NCBI RefSeq assembly: GCF_004120195.1
Contig: NZ_SCHN01000008.1
Coordinates: 189,314-253,313 of the forward strand
Direction: 5' to 3'
Source: Enterovibrio baiacu
GTDB taxonomy: Bacteria > Pseudomonadota > Gammaproteobacteria > Enterobacterales > Vibrionaceae
DNA length: 64,000 nt
Part shown: one piece after another, positions 1 through 9,343 of the stretch
How positions within the stretch are numbered: position 1 is the first letter of the stretch
How the letters are laid out: each line of letters begins with the position of its first letter
Notes under the pieces: generated by a model
Told to the model about the DNA's origin: nothing
What the model saw: the letters and a program-made list of their open reading frames with translations, nothing else
Databases searched by the model: none
Position numbers and translations under genes: made by a program

Positions 1-1
1 A

Positions 2-1447
2 AACGAGAAGGTTTATTTATTGCAAGCTCAGCACAATGAGCACAAAGTTATTCTAAATAACCTGGTTAGTGTCTTTTCATCTTATATATCATCTAGCTAC
101 CTTTTCACGATACAGTTAGCTGTTGGTTATTCATTTCTGACAGGTATCATACTTTTTTATTATAAAAAGTATGATGCTATATCTCCTGGAAGTAGAATCT
201 ATTTCCTATCTATACTCCTGATTTTAATAAACTTAAGCTCTTGGGAAGTTGCTTCTTGGGGGGCTGCCACAGTCCAATTTTATGGTGGATTGCTATTTTC
301 TCTTCTTGCTATTAGTTACTATGATAAATGTGATATCAAAAAAAGTATACTATTTGCAGTTCTGGCATCCTTTACATCCGGCGGATTGCTGATTATTTTC
401 TTAATACTGATTTATCAGTCCGTTCTCCTTAAAAGATATAAAGAAATCTTTCCGGTTTTTATATTTCTATGTATCACCTTGGTTGGTTATTTTTTCGATT
501 ATGAGTCTGTTGAGGCGCATTCAACTGCTATATTTTCGATGAAGGATATCGGTGACCTAATATTATACTTTCTAACTATTGTTGGTGGTATTACTCAGAA
601 CTCTATTACCTCTATAGTATTGGGTGTTTGCATATTAACTAGCATGCTTGCCCTTACAGTTATGAAGTATAAGGGCATATTCTACTTTTATTCTCTTTTC
701 ATCCTGTTGCTTTTGGCTGCAATTTCTTATGGGCGAGTAGGCTTTGGTGTAGAGCAAGCTCTATCTTCAAGATATACCATATATTCAATGCTGTTGATGG
801 CTTCATTGTTTATGATTTGCTTCGATTTAATGAAAAATCGAACTTATTCTTTGTCCGTATTCACCTTACTTTGTTTTATGTCATTTTCTCTTTTCATTTC
901 TAATTTTAGTAAGGGCAATCTCGAATTGCTTGCCAAAGAAGAGCGAATGATACTTTCTTCAAAAAACTATTGCGGTCACTTCAACAGTCGGTTTCTCGTA
1001 GACCCAGATCAAAAGTATGCCAAAAGTATGCTTAATCAAGCCAAAGAGAACAATGTATTCACTGTTGATTGTAGTCAGCATCAAATTGTTTCCTACGAAG
1101 ACCTGAATAGCATGTACTCTAGCTATGAAGAAACAGACACCCCTATAACATATTCATTAGACCGAGTGATAACCAATGGGGGTAACATTCAAATTGCTGG
1201 ATGGATTATAGATGATATTAATCGTAGCAAAATTAGAAACTTAGTCGTGCTGATAGGAGATAAAATGTTCCCTGCGACGACAGGCATTCCAAGAGCTGAT
1301 GTAGCAAACCACTTCCGTGATAATACGTTTCTTCTGTCCGGCTTCGATGTATTTATAGAAAACACTATTCCTTCTGAACAGGAAGTGGTTCTTCTTGTAT
1401 TTTTAAATGATGAAAAGTACAAAAAAATTGCAGTGGATTTTAATTGA
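2..1447 (+). CDS. Polytopic membrane protein, probable GT-C-like glycosyltransferase (5' end cut by window edge)
   Basis: The reading frame is open to the first bases of the window, so the N-terminus is missing; a TTG at 20 is probably an internal leucine codon. About nine to ten hydrophobic segments occupy roughly the first 300 residues, followed by a soluble tail of about 170 residues. A HNEHK stretch in an early loop and an SRYTIY stretch before a later membrane segment resemble conserved motifs of large bacterial membrane proteins of the GT-C type, which use lipid-linked sugars. It lies one base before a GtrA-like gene and a GT2 gene, so a role in transferring sugar to a surface polymer is inferred, as for the third gene of gtrA-gtrB-gtr(type) cassettes. 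The exact activity is unknown. Confidence 0.6.
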   Translation, partial: NEKVYLLQAQHNEHKVILNNLVSVFSSYISSSYLFTIQLAVGYSFLTGIILFYYKKYDAISPGSRIYFLSILLILINLSSWEVASWGAATVQFYGGLLFSLLAISYYDKCDIKKSILFAVLASFTSGGLLIIFLILIYQSVLLKRYKEIFPVFIFLCITLVGYFFDYESVEAHSTAIFSMKDIGDLILYFLTIVGGITQNSITSIVLGVCILTSMLALTVMKYKGIFYFYSLFILLLLAAISYGRVGFGVEQALSSRYTIYSMLLMASLFMICFDLMKNRTYSLSVFTLLCFMSFSLFISNFSKGNLELLAKEERMILSSKNYCGHFNSRFLVDPDQKYAKSMLNQAKENNVFTVDCSQHQIVSYEDLNSMYSSYEETDTPITYSLDRVITNGGNIQIAGWIIDDINRSKIRNLVVLIGDKMFPATTGIPRADVANHFRDNTFLLSGFDVFIENTIPSEQEVVLLVFLNDEKYKKIAVDFN

Positions 1448-1857
1448 TGTTCAATTTTGCAATGGATAAAGAAATTTTAAAAATTACGATTTCAATTGAG
1501 CTTCGTATAATCCGATTTCTGATTGTAGGGTTTATTAATACTATTTTTGGTTACTCCATATATGCGCTTTTTATATTTCTTGGATTTGGTTACCAATTCT
1601 CTGTTTTGATTGCCACTTTTTTAGGTGTTATATTTAATTACTTTTCTTTTGGGAGATTGGTTTTTCATTCTGAAATTGGAACTGGAAACGCGATAAAATT
1701 CACTTTTTCTTATGTGATCGCGTATCTAATCAATATAGTATCATTACACTTTTTGATAGATGTTAATGGCAATAATCCATACTTTTCTCAAATTTTGGTA
1801 TTATTCCCAGTAGTGATTGTTAACTGGTTCTTAATGAATAAGTGGGTGTTCAAGTGA
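1447..1857 (+). CDS. GtrA-like family membrane protein
   Basis: A small protein of about 136 residues with four hydrophobic helices and the GtrA-family pattern: an RFLIVGFINT segment near the N-terminus and a WFLMNKWVF ending. GtrA proteins are thought to flip undecaprenyl-phosphate-linked glucose or similar sugars across the inner membrane. The ATG at 1447 shares one base with the stop of the preceding gene (TGATG); ATG 1462 is an alternative. The next gene overlaps its stop. This is a standard GtrA-GtrB arrangement, so these genes probably supply lipid-linked sugar for periplasmic side-branch glycosylation. Confidence 0.85.
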   Translation: MFNFAMDKEILKITISIELRIIRFLIVGFINTIFGYSIYALFIFLGFGYQFSVLIATFLGVIFNYFSFGRLVFHSEIGTGNAIKFTFSYVIAYLINIVSLHFLIDVNGNNPYFSQILVLFPVVIVNWFLMNKWVFK

Positions 1858-2807
1858 AGTCTAGTGAAAAGAAGAAGATATCTATAGTTACCCCCTGCTA
1901 TAATGAAGAGGGGAACATAACTGAATTATGCTCTCGAATTAGAGAGACGATGAAACACATTGAAAAGTATGAATATGAGCACATATTTATTGATAATGCT
2001 TCAGATGATAACACTGTGCAAATAATCAAGAGCGAAGCAGTCTTAGATAAAAATATAAAGTTGGTCGTGAATGTCAGAAATTTCGGGCCAGTACGATCGC
2101 CATATTATGGCCTAACACTTGCTTCCGGCGATGCAGTAATACTTATTGCTTCTGATCTGCAAGATCCACCTGAATTAATATCAGATTATATAGACATGTG
2201 GGAGAAGGGATTCGATATAGTTCTGGCAAAAAAACCTAAAAGTAAAGAGTCTTGGTTAATGCAGAAAATTCGTAAGACTTATTACAAAATGCTTAGTTAC
2301 ATAAGCGAAGTACCTTTAGAAAATGATGCTACAGGCGCGGGTTTATTTGACAGGAAGGTTATCAAAGCTTTAAAAGGACTATCAGATCCTTATCCTTATT
2401 TTAGAGGTATCGTTTGTGAGCTTGGATTTTCCCGATGTACAATAGACTTTGAGCAACCGTTAAGGAAAAGAGGCAAGTCAAAAGCGTCAGTATATGGTCT
2501 TTTCGACCAAGCACTCCTCGCAATGACAAAACACTCCAAACTACCGTTAAGGATTATGACTTTTTCGGGGTTAATATTTGGTTCATTAACTTTCCTATCT
2601 GCCGTGATTTTTCTGATCGCTAAACTATTATTTTGGGATTCTTTTACACTAGGTGTTGCACCTCTATTGGTTGGCGGTTCGTTAGTTGCTTCAATGTTAT
2701 TTTTCTTTTTGGGAATCTTGGGAGAATACATTGGTATGATTTTAACTCATATTAGAAATCTTCCGTTGGTCGTTGAGAAAGAAAGGGTGAATTTTGATGA
2801 AGATTAA
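1854..2807 (+). CDS. GT2 family glycosyltransferase, GtrB / dolichol-phosphate mannosyltransferase type
   Basis: The N-terminal GT-A domain begins with SIVTPCYNEEGNI, contains SDLQDPPE as the DXD-like nucleotide-sugar site, and is followed by two hydrophobic helices near residues 235-295, as in GtrB and DPM1-like enzymes that load a sugar onto undecaprenyl phosphate. GTG 1854 overlaps the GtrA stop by four bases (GTGA); GTG 1842 is an in-frame alternative that adds four residues. Together with the GtrA protein it should make and flip Und-P-sugar used by the membrane protein encoded upstream. The sugar cannot be deduced. Confidence 0.87.
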   Translation: MKSSEKKKISIVTPCYNEEGNITELCSRIRETMKHIEKYEYEHIFIDNASDDNTVQIIKSEAVLDKNIKLVVNVRNFGPVRSPYYGLTLASGDAVILIASDLQDPPELISDYIDMWEKGFDIVLAKKPKSKESWLMQKIRKTYYKMLSYISEVPLENDATGAGLFDRKVIKALKGLSDPYPYFRGIVCELGFSRCTIDFEQPLRKRGKSKASVYGLFDQALLAMTKHSKLPLRIMTFSGLIFGSLTFLSAVIFLIAKLLFWDSFTLGVAPLLVGGSLVASMLFFFLGILGEYIGMILTHIRNLPLVVEKERVNFDED

Positions 2808-2844
2808 TCCTAAAATCTGATAATTGTGATCTATAGGTTATTAA

Positions 2845-3804
2845 ATGGCTCAGTATAATATTAAAGTAGTTCCATCTGGTATGGAATATCTCAGCGATAG
2901 CAACCTTTTGGACGACGCTCTATTAAATGCCATCCATTTAGAACACAGTTGTAAAACTGGAAGTTGTGGAGCATGTAAAGCTGAAGTTTTAGACGGTATA
3001 GTTGAAAATGAAGAAAGCAAGGAAGTGGGAGATGGAACAATTTTATTATGCCAGTCGAAAGCCAAAACAGATGTGATTATAAAGGCAAATTATTATTCCG
3101 AGTTGGAAAATATATCTATAAAAACACTACCTTGTAAAGTTAGTGCTTTGGAATGCCCGATTGAAAATATTGCGATACTTAAACTTAGATTACCCCCCAA
3201 ATCAGAGTTTTCCTACCTTCCAGGACAGTACATCGATCTTAGTTATAAAGGTGTAAAGCGAAGCTACTCAATAGCCAATTCAAAGTCTGATAATGATGAA
3301 ATTGAGTTGCATATTCGACGTGTAGAGTCCGGAGAAATGTCTAAGTTTATATTTGATAAATTGCAATGTAATCAACTAATGAGACTCGAAGGGCCCAAGG
3401 GGAGTTTCTTCGTAAGAGAGGGAACTAAGCCTATTATATTTGTCGCTACTGGTACTGGGATAGCACCAGTTAAAGCTATGGTTGAAGACTTAATTAGCCG
3501 CTCAGATAAAAGATCTGTCTTTATCTACTGGGGGATGAGGAATGAAGGTGATTTGTATAATACCGGACTAAACAACTTAGCAGCGACGCACAGTAATATT
3601 GAGTTTAAATGCATTCTGTCTCAGGGAATGTTGGAAGCAAAATATGTTCAAGATGCATGCTTGTCAGATTTTGTCACGTTAAACGATTTTGACGTATACG
3701 CTTGTGGCTCTTTGTCAATGATAGAAAGCGCACAAAAGCTGTTTGTCCAAAATGGATTGCCAGAGGATGCATTCCATTCAGATGCTTTTATACCTTCAAA
3801 ATAA
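2845..3804 (+). CDS. ddhD: CDP-6-deoxy-delta-3,4-glucoseen reductase (E3)
   Basis: This iron-sulfur flavoprotein passes electrons from NADH to the E1 dehydrase (DdhC) during C-3 deoxygenation of CDP-4-keto-6-deoxyglucose. An N-terminal plant-type ferredoxin domain has cysteines C36, C41, C44 and C69 (C-x4-C-x2-C-x24-C). It is followed by an FAD domain with RSYSIANS and an NAD domain with GTGIAPVKAM. The length of 319 is typical of AscD/RfbI/DdhD. It lies directly before ddhA, ddhB and ddhC, the usual order in Yersinia and Salmonella dideoxyhexose loci. Confidence 0.93.
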   Translation: MAQYNIKVVPSGMEYLSDSNLLDDALLNAIHLEHSCKTGSCGACKAEVLDGIVENEESKEVGDGTILLCQSKAKTDVIIKANYYSELENISIKTLPCKVSALECPIENIAILKLRLPPKSEFSYLPGQYIDLSYKGVKRSYSIANSKSDNDEIELHIRRVESGEMSKFIFDKLQCNQLMRLEGPKGSFFVREGTKPIIFVATGTGIAPVKAMVEDLISRSDKRSVFIYWGMRNEGDLYNTGLNNLAATHSNIEFKCILSQGMLEAKYVQDACLSDFVTLNDFDVYACGSLSMIESAQKLFVQNGLPEDAFHSDAFIPSK

Positions 3805-3824
3805 CAAATTAGATGGAGCTATCA

Positions 3825-4601
3825 ATGAAAGCGGTAATTTTAGCGGGAGGCTTAGGCACGCGCCTTAGCGAGGAAACCTCTGTAAAGCCAAAGCCAATGG
3901 TGGAGATAGGTGGAAAACCTATTCTTTGGCATATTATGAAGCAATATTCATCGCATGGAATAAATGATTTTATTATTTGTTGTGGCTACAAAGGCTATGT
4001 TATCAAAGAGTATTTCGCTAACTACTTTTTGCACATGTCAGATATCACTTTTGATATGCATAACAATCGAATGGAAGTACATCGGAAACGCGCTGAACCT
4101 TGGACAGTTACTCTCGTTGATACAGGCGAAAACTCAATGACTGGCGGACGCCTAGGCCGTGTTGCAGATTACCTAAAAGAAGAAGAAGCATTTTGTTTCA
4201 CCTATGGTGACGGACTAAGCAACATAAATATTAGTGAAACAATCAAGTTTCATAGGTCACATGGAAAGAAAGCGACTTTAACTGCGGTTTATCCTCCAGG
4301 TCGATTTGGTGCATTAGATATGACGAATAACCAAGTTAATAGTTTTCGCGAAAAACCGAAGGGAGATGGTGCGATGATTAACGGTGGTTTTTTTGTGCTG
4401 TCGCCAGAAGTTCTGAAATATATTAGTGGAGATGATTGTGTCTGGGAGCAATCACCGTTAATTGAGTTAGCCAGCGAAGGCGAGTTGATGGCATATCAAC
4501 ATGATGGCTTTTGGCAGCCCATGGATACACTTCGCGACAAAATTTATCTTGAAGGCCTATGGGCTCAGAATAAAGCTCATTGGAAAACGTGGACTAAATA
4601 A
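3825..4601 (+). CDS. ddhA: Glucose-1-phosphate cytidylyltransferase
   Basis: It makes CDP-glucose from glucose-1-phosphate and CTP, the first step of the CDP-dideoxyhexose pathway. The nucleotidyltransferase signature is [16 protein letters not shown] with [12 protein letters not shown] just after it. ATG 3825 is chosen because a GGAG at 3815-3818 lies six bases upstream; ATG 3813 would place that site inside the gene. The 258-residue product matches RfbF/DdhA. Its TAA shares one base with the ATG of ddhB (TAATG), which implies translational coupling. Confidence 0.95.
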   Translation: MKAVILAGGLGTRLSEETSVKPKPMVEIGGKPILWHIMKQYSSHGINDFIICCGYKGYVIKEYFANYFLHMSDITFDMHNNRMEVHRKRAEPWTVTLVDTGENSMTGGRLGRVADYLKEEEAFCFTYGDGLSNINISETIKFHRSHGKKATLTAVYPPGRFGALDMTNNQVNSFREKPKGDGAMINGGFFVLSPEVLKYISGDDCVWEQSPLIELASEGELMAYQHDGFWQPMDTLRDKIYLEGLWAQNKAHWKTWTK

Positions 4602-5689
4602 TGAATCCTGAATTTTGGAAAGAAAAAAAGGTATTTATTACTGGGCACACTGGTTTTAAAGGCGGCTGGCTAGTTATATGGCTAAAAGAAATGGGAGCGA
4701 TAGTAAAGGGCTACTCTCTACCTGCACCCACTAAACCTAGCTTATTTCAAGAAGCCAATGTTGGGAATGATATCGAGAATGAAGAAGGCGATATAAGAGA
4801 CTTCGATAAGCTATGTCATTCCATTGCCACATTTGGACCGGACATAGTTTTTCATATGGCAGCGCAACCACTGGTTCGTTTGTCATATGAGGAACCCATT
4901 GATACGTATTCGACCAATGTCATGGGAACAGTACATCTACTTGAGTCTGTGAAGCAAGTAGGCTCAGTGAAGGCAGTAGTAAACATCACCTCTGATAAGT
5001 GTTACGAGAATCGCGAATGGGTTTGGGGATATCGTGAAGATGAAGCGATGGGAGGTTATGACCCTTACAGTAACAGTAAGGGATGTGCCGAATTAGTCGC
5101 ATCTTCCTATCGTCAATCTTTCTTCAATCCAAATAACTATGCAATGCATGGGTGTGCACTTGCATCAGTGAGGGCCGGTAATGTTATTGGAGGGGGGGAT
5201 TGGGCCGACGATCGATTGATTCCTGACATGCTTAAGGCTTTCTCTGAAGGGCGAGATGTTGAAATTCGCAACCCTCATGCGATTCGCCCTTGGCAGCATG
5301 TTTTAGAGCCCCTTTCAGGTTACATCACCGTTGCAGAAAGATTGTACAACCATGGTTGTGAGTTCGCTGAAGGCTGGAATTTTGGCCCAAAGGAAGAAGA
5401 TGCTAAACCAGTCGAGTGGATTGTAGAGTCTCTAACGAGCAAGTGGGGCGAGGATGCTGATTGGTTTTTGAGTGAAGGCGATCACCCGCATGAAGCACAC
5501 TACTTAAAATTGGATTGTTCAAAAGCTAGAATGCGTTTGGATTGGCAACCTGTTTGGGATCTTGAGACTACCTTAGAAAAAATAGTTGCTTGGCATAAGG
5601 CGTGGTTGAACAAGGAAGATATGAATAAACACACAGTCAAAGAAATCAATGATTATATCGCTGCAAGATCGGGGAAAAATGATGTCTAA
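4601..5689 (+). CDS. ddhB: CDP-glucose 4,6-dehydratase
   Basis: An extended short-chain dehydrogenase that converts CDP-glucose to CDP-4-keto-6-deoxyglucose. It shows the NAD-binding GHTGFKGGW near residue 15, NITSDKCY as the catalytic Thr/Asp/Lys region and a [12 protein letters not shown] segment with the YxxxK pair. The length of 362 matches RfbG/DdhB. It overlaps ddhA by one base and ddhC by eight bases, so the pathway genes are produced together. Confidence 0.95.
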   Translation: MNPEFWKEKKVFITGHTGFKGGWLVIWLKEMGAIVKGYSLPAPTKPSLFQEANVGNDIENEEGDIRDFDKLCHSIATFGPDIVFHMAAQPLVRLSYEEPIDTYSTNVMGTVHLLESVKQVGSVKAVVNITSDKCYENREWVWGYREDEAMGGYDPYSNSKGCAELVASSYRQSFFNPNNYAMHGCALASVRAGNVIGGGDWADDRLIPDMLKAFSEGRDVEIRNPHAIRPWQHVLEPLSGYITVAERLYNHGCEFAEGWNFGPKEEDAKPVEWIVESLTSKWGEDADWFLSEGDHPHEAHYLKLDCSKARMRLDWQPVWDLETTLEKIVAWHKAWLNKEDMNKHTVKEINDYIAARSGKNDV

Positions 5690-6995
5690 AGAAATACTTA
5701 GAAAACAAATTGCTGAACTTGTTGAGCAATATGCAGATTTGGAATACGCACCAAAAGCATTTGTTGGCGGCGAAAGTGTCGTGCCACCATCGGGTAAGGT
5801 TATTGGTTCAAATGAACTGAAAATGATGGTAGATGCCTCTCTGGATGGCTGGTTGACGACTGGTCGCTTCAACGACGCATTTGAAAAACGCCTTGGCGAA
5901 TATTTAGGTGTTCCTTATGTACTGACTACGACCTCCGGTTCATCCGCTAACCTCCTCGCCATGACCGCGTTGACTTCGCCTAAGTTAGGACAACGCCAAC
6001 TAAGACCTGGAGATGAAGTCATCACGGTAGCTGCTGGGTTTCCAACCACTGTAAACCCATCGATTCAAAATGGTTTAGTTCCGGTTTTCGTTGATGTAGA
6101 TATTCCGACATACCAAATTAAATCAGAAATGATTGAAGCTGCTGTTTCCTCTAAAACGAAAGCAATCATGGTGGCACATACATTAGGTAATGTATTTGAT
6201 CTCACAGAAGCTCGTCGTGTCGCGGACAAATACAATTTGTGGCTCATAGAAGATTGTTGTGATGCGCTTGGATCAACTTACGACGGAAAGATGGTGGGTC
6301 AGTATGGTGATATTGCAACACTAAGTTTCTATCCTGCGCACCATATTACTATGGGTGAAGGTGGTGCGGTATTTACTAAGGATAAAGAGCTAAGAAAAAT
6401 TGTCGAATCGTTCCGTGATTGGGGGCGAGATTGTTATTGCCCACCAGGCTGTGATAACACTTGTGGCAAACGTTTTGACCAGCAACTTGGTTCTTTGCCT
6501 GATGGATACGATCATAAATATACATACTCTCATCTTGGGTACAATCTTAAGATCACCGATATGCAAGCAGCATGCGGGCTTGCTCAGATGGATCGAGTGG
6601 AAGACCTCGTTCAAGCTCGCAAAGATAATTACAAGTATTTAAAAGCGGGACTAGCTTCATGTGAAGAGTTTCTAATACTCCCTGAGGCAACGGAAAAATC
6701 AGAGCCTTCTTGGTTTGGTTTTCCAATTACCATAAAGCCAGAAACCGGAATTGGTCGCGTTGAGCTTTTAAAATTTCTAGATCAATTCAAGATTGGTACT
6801 AGGCTTTTGTTCGCGGGAAATCTGATTCGCCAACCTTACTTTGAAGGTGTCGAATATCGCGTCGTTGGCGATTTAACGAATACGGATCTCATCATGAATA
6901 ATACATTCTGGGTTGGTGTTTATCCTGGATTGTCTAAGGAACACTTAGACTTTGTGATTGAAAAATTTGAAGAGTTCTTTGGCTTAAATTTTTAA
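5682..6995 (+). CDS. ddhC: CDP-4-dehydro-6-deoxyglucose 3-dehydrase (E1)
   Basis: A PMP-dependent iron-sulfur enzyme that removes the C-3 hydroxyl with electrons from DdhD. With ATG 5682 as start, the family landmarks fall at the published positions: His220 (in [12 protein letters not shown]) replaces the usual PLP lysine, and C193, C251, C253 and C261 form the C-x57-C-x-C-x7-C [2Fe-2S] ligands. A GGGG ribosome site sits seven bases upstream. ATG 5679 is the only close alternative. The product, CDP-3,6-dideoxy-4-hexulose after DdhD action, is the branch point for abequose, paratose, tyvelose, ascarylose and yersiniose. Confidence 0.95.
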   Translation: MSKEILRKQIAELVEQYADLEYAPKAFVGGESVVPPSGKVIGSNELKMMVDASLDGWLTTGRFNDAFEKRLGEYLGVPYVLTTTSGSSANLLAMTALTSPKLGQRQLRPGDEVITVAAGFPTTVNPSIQNGLVPVFVDVDIPTYQIKSEMIEAAVSSKTKAIMVAHTLGNVFDLTEARRVADKYNLWLIEDCCDALGSTYDGKMVGQYGDIATLSFYPAHHITMGEGGAVFTKDKELRKIVESFRDWGRDCYCPPGCDNTCGKRFDQQLGSLPDGYDHKYTYSHLGYNLKITDMQAACGLAQMDRVEDLVQARKDNYKYLKAGLASCEEFLILPEATEKSEPSWFGFPITIKPETGIGRVELLKFLDQFKIGTRLLFAGNLIRQPYFEGVEYRVVGDLTNTDLIMNNTFWVGVYPGLSKEHLDFVIEKFEEFFGLNF

Positions 6996-7005
6996 GGGTT
7001 GAGTT

Positions 7006-7815
7006 ATGGATTCCCTAAGCTTAGCTAATCGAGTTAGAAGGCACACGGTAGATATGGTCCACCGTGGAAAAAGCTCTCATGTAGGTTCTGCTTTATCGAT
7101 GGTAGATATACTATCGGTTTTGTATTCTGGTGTTTTGAACGTTTCACCTGAAACAATAAATAGCCCAGACAGAGACTACTTTGTTTTAAGTAAAGGTCAT
7201 GGTGGTGCCTCTTTATACGCGACACTTGCTGAATGTGGATTTTTCCCATTAGAAGATTTAAAAAAGCATTATCAAAATGGGTCGCCGTTTAGTGGTCATG
7301 TATCTCACAAAGGCATTTTGGGTGTTGAATTTTCGACTGGCTCACTTGGGCATGGTTTACCGGTTGCTGCAGGCCTCGCTCTTGCGTCCAAAATTGATGA
7401 GAGAAATAACCAAACTGTTGTGTTAGTTGGTGATGGGGAGGTGATGGAAGGGGCAAATTGGGAAGCGCTGCTGTTTGCTGCTCATCACAAGTTGGATAAT
7501 CTGACAATTATTGTAGACCGTAATAGATTACAGAGTTTTAAAGATACAGAGCAAACAGTGGCACTTGATCCCTTGGACAAAAAATTTGAGGCATTTGGAG
7601 CGTATTGTATAGAAGTAGATGGGCACGATCATAGCGCGCTACTTTCTGCTATTGATAGCAAACTGTCTGGTAAGCCAAAAGTAATTATCGCAAATACAAT
7701 TAAAGGCAAGGGTGTTTCTTACATGGAGAATGAAGTGGTTTGGCACTATAAGTTCCCAGACGAAGAACAACTAAAAATTGCGCATGACGATATTGCAAGA
7801 GGTTCAAAGTTATGA
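7006..7815 (+). CDS. Transketolase-like protein, N-terminal (TPP-binding) subunit
   Basis: It corresponds to the first half of a transketolase: KGHGGASLYA, a GSLGHGLP segment and the TPP/Mg motif starting GDGEVMEGANW and ending about 30 residues later at Asn in IIVDRN. At 269 residues it needs the partner encoded next. It starts ten bases after ddhC and overlaps the next gene by ATGA. In housekeeping metabolism transketolase moves two-carbon ketol units between sugar phosphates. Its position inside a CDP-dideoxyhexose operon suggests it instead transfers a two-carbon unit onto a keto-sugar nucleotide; that is inference. Confidence 0.9.
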   Translation: MDSLSLANRVRRHTVDMVHRGKSSHVGSALSMVDILSVLYSGVLNVSPETINSPDRDYFVLSKGHGGASLYATLAECGFFPLEDLKKHYQNGSPFSGHVSHKGILGVEFSTGSLGHGLPVAAGLALASKIDERNNQTVVLVGDGEVMEGANWEALLFAAHHKLDNLTIIVDRNRLQSFKDTEQTVALDPLDKKFEAFGAYCIEVDGHDHSALLSAIDSKLSGKPKVIIANTIKGKGVSYMENEVVWHYKFPDEEQLKIAHDDIARGSKL

Positions 7816-8723
7816 GAGCTGCATTTATGTCGGCTTTGACCGAATTGGCGAGAGAAGATAAAGATATTGTCTTAGTTACGGGTGATCTCGGCTTCGGTAC
7901 TTTTGAGCCTTTTGAAGCGGAGTTTCCGGGACAGTACTTTAATGCTGGTATTGCTGAACAATCTATGGTTGGTATTGCCTCTGGTTTAGCAAAAGCAGGT
8001 AAAAAAGTATTTGTTTATTCCATTGGTAACTTTGTAACGTTGAGATGCTTGGAACAAATTCGTAATGATGCTTGCTATCATGATCTCAACGTTAATTTCG
8101 TCTCGCAAGGTGGAGGTTTTACCTATGGTGCGCTAGGCATGTCACATCATGCGACGGAAGATCTAGCCATCATGCGCGCTGTGCCCCACATAGAAGTGAT
8201 CGCCCCATCAAATCCAGAACATACTAAAGAGGCAACAAAGGCATTAGCAAATTGTGAAAGAGTTGGCTATTTAAGGCTGGAGAAAGCGGTACCAGTAAAA
8301 GCGCAGCCTTCAATGTTTGAGTTAGGAAAACCGGACCATCATCAGTCTAAAGAAGCTGACGTATTATTAATTGGCGTTGGAAGTATTGTATCCGAAGCCT
8401 TTGATGCCAAAGACTTGCTAGAAGAAGCTGGAATTCCTGCTTCTATTTTAGATTTCCACTCAATCAGCTACTTTGATCACGAGTACGTTGTAGAGATACT
8501 ATCCAAATACAGCGTTGTTATTACAGTGGAAGAACATCAAAGAAATGGCGGCTTGGGGAGTATTATTTCTGAGGTTTTAGTTGATAACGGTATCACTGTT
8601 AAGCTTGGAAAATTAGCTATTGATAACAAATTAATTTCAGAGGTCGGCAGTCAAGAATATCTGAGAAAAGTCAATGGTATTGATAGCACCTCAATCTATG
8701 AACTTGTGAAGAAGATCAAGTAA
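7812..8723 (+). CDS. Transketolase-like protein, C-terminal (pyrimidine-binding) subunit
   Basis: It has the pyrimidine-binding domain with FNAGIAEQSMVGIASGLA, where the Glu is the expected cofactor-activating residue, and a C-terminal transketolase domain with a VEEHQRNGGLGS stretch. The length is 303. The ATG at 7812 overlaps the stop of the N-terminal subunit (ATGA), so the two halves should be made in equal amounts and form a heteromeric enzyme. Split transketolases of this shape occur in many secondary and polysaccharide clusters. The acceptor here is unknown; a CDP-3,6-dideoxy-4-hexulose is the attractive candidate. Confidence 0.9.
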   Translation: MRAAFMSALTELAREDKDIVLVTGDLGFGTFEPFEAEFPGQYFNAGIAEQSMVGIASGLAKAGKKVFVYSIGNFVTLRCLEQIRNDACYHDLNVNFVSQGGGFTYGALGMSHHATEDLAIMRAVPHIEVIAPSNPEHTKEATKALANCERVGYLRLEKAVPVKAQPSMFELGKPDHHQSKEADVLLIGVGSIVSEAFDAKDLLEEAGIPASILDFHSISYFDHEYVVEILSKYSVVITVEEHQRNGGLGSIISEVLVDNGITVKLGKLAIDNKLISEVGSQEYLRKVNGIDSTSIYELVKKIK

Positions 8724-9343
8724 TGGACAAACTTGCAATAAGAATAGAAAAGCTCATTAAAGAGCATCAAGAGAACAGGGACTTTGAAATTGAAGTAAAA
8801 GGAACTGACTGTAAGTTGGTTCCTTTCTCCAAATCTGACATCGGTAATGCAGAAAGTATCAATCTCTTAAGCCGTTGGCGAAGGTATTCAGAGCACGCTT
8901 TTCTAAAGGTTTTCGAAGTAACAGAATCTGGAACTGAAACGTGGTTAAAAAAGGGAGTGCTAGACAACCCTTATCGACTTATGTTTTGGGTCGTAAGTCA
9001 TGATGGAGAAAAAATTGGACACATTGGCGTATCTAGTTTTAATTTCGAAGAAAACTCATGCGAAGTTGATAATGTGATCAAATCTCCAGACTATAAGCAG
9101 AGAGGGCTTTTTTACTTTGTTACTAATGCTTTAGTAAACTGGATTGAAAACGAAATTCAGCCTAGAAATATTAAATTGAGAGTGTTTTCGGATAACGTGC
9201 CAGCCATCTCACTTTATAGGCGTTGCGGTTTTAAACCGATAGATATTATTACGTTTAAAAAAATCACAATGCCTGATTATGTCGAGTGGGTAGAATCTGA
9301 CGACAGTGTTGACCGATGTTTTATTGTTATGGAGCTAAATTAA
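8723..9343 (+). CDS. GNAT-family N-acetyltransferase
   Basis: A 206-residue protein with a GNAT fold: a central strand with GHIGVSSFNF, an acyl-CoA loop region near YKQRGLFYFV and the common NVPAISLYRRCGF segment near the C-terminus. It overlaps the genes on both sides by one base each (TAATG), which ties it to the transketolase pair and the aminotransferase. The likely job is acylation of an amino group installed by the DegT enzyme encoded next. The acyl donor and acceptor are not visible from sequence. Confidence 0.82.
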   Translation: MDKLAIRIEKLIKEHQENRDFEIEVKGTDCKLVPFSKSDIGNAESINLLSRWRRYSEHAFLKVFEVTESGTETWLKKGVLDNPYRLMFWVVSHDGEKIGHIGVSSFNFEENSCEVDNVIKSPDYKQRGLFYFVTNALVNWIENEIQPRNIKLRVFSDNVPAISLYRRCGFKPIDIITFKKITMPDYVEWVESDDSVDRCFIVMELN

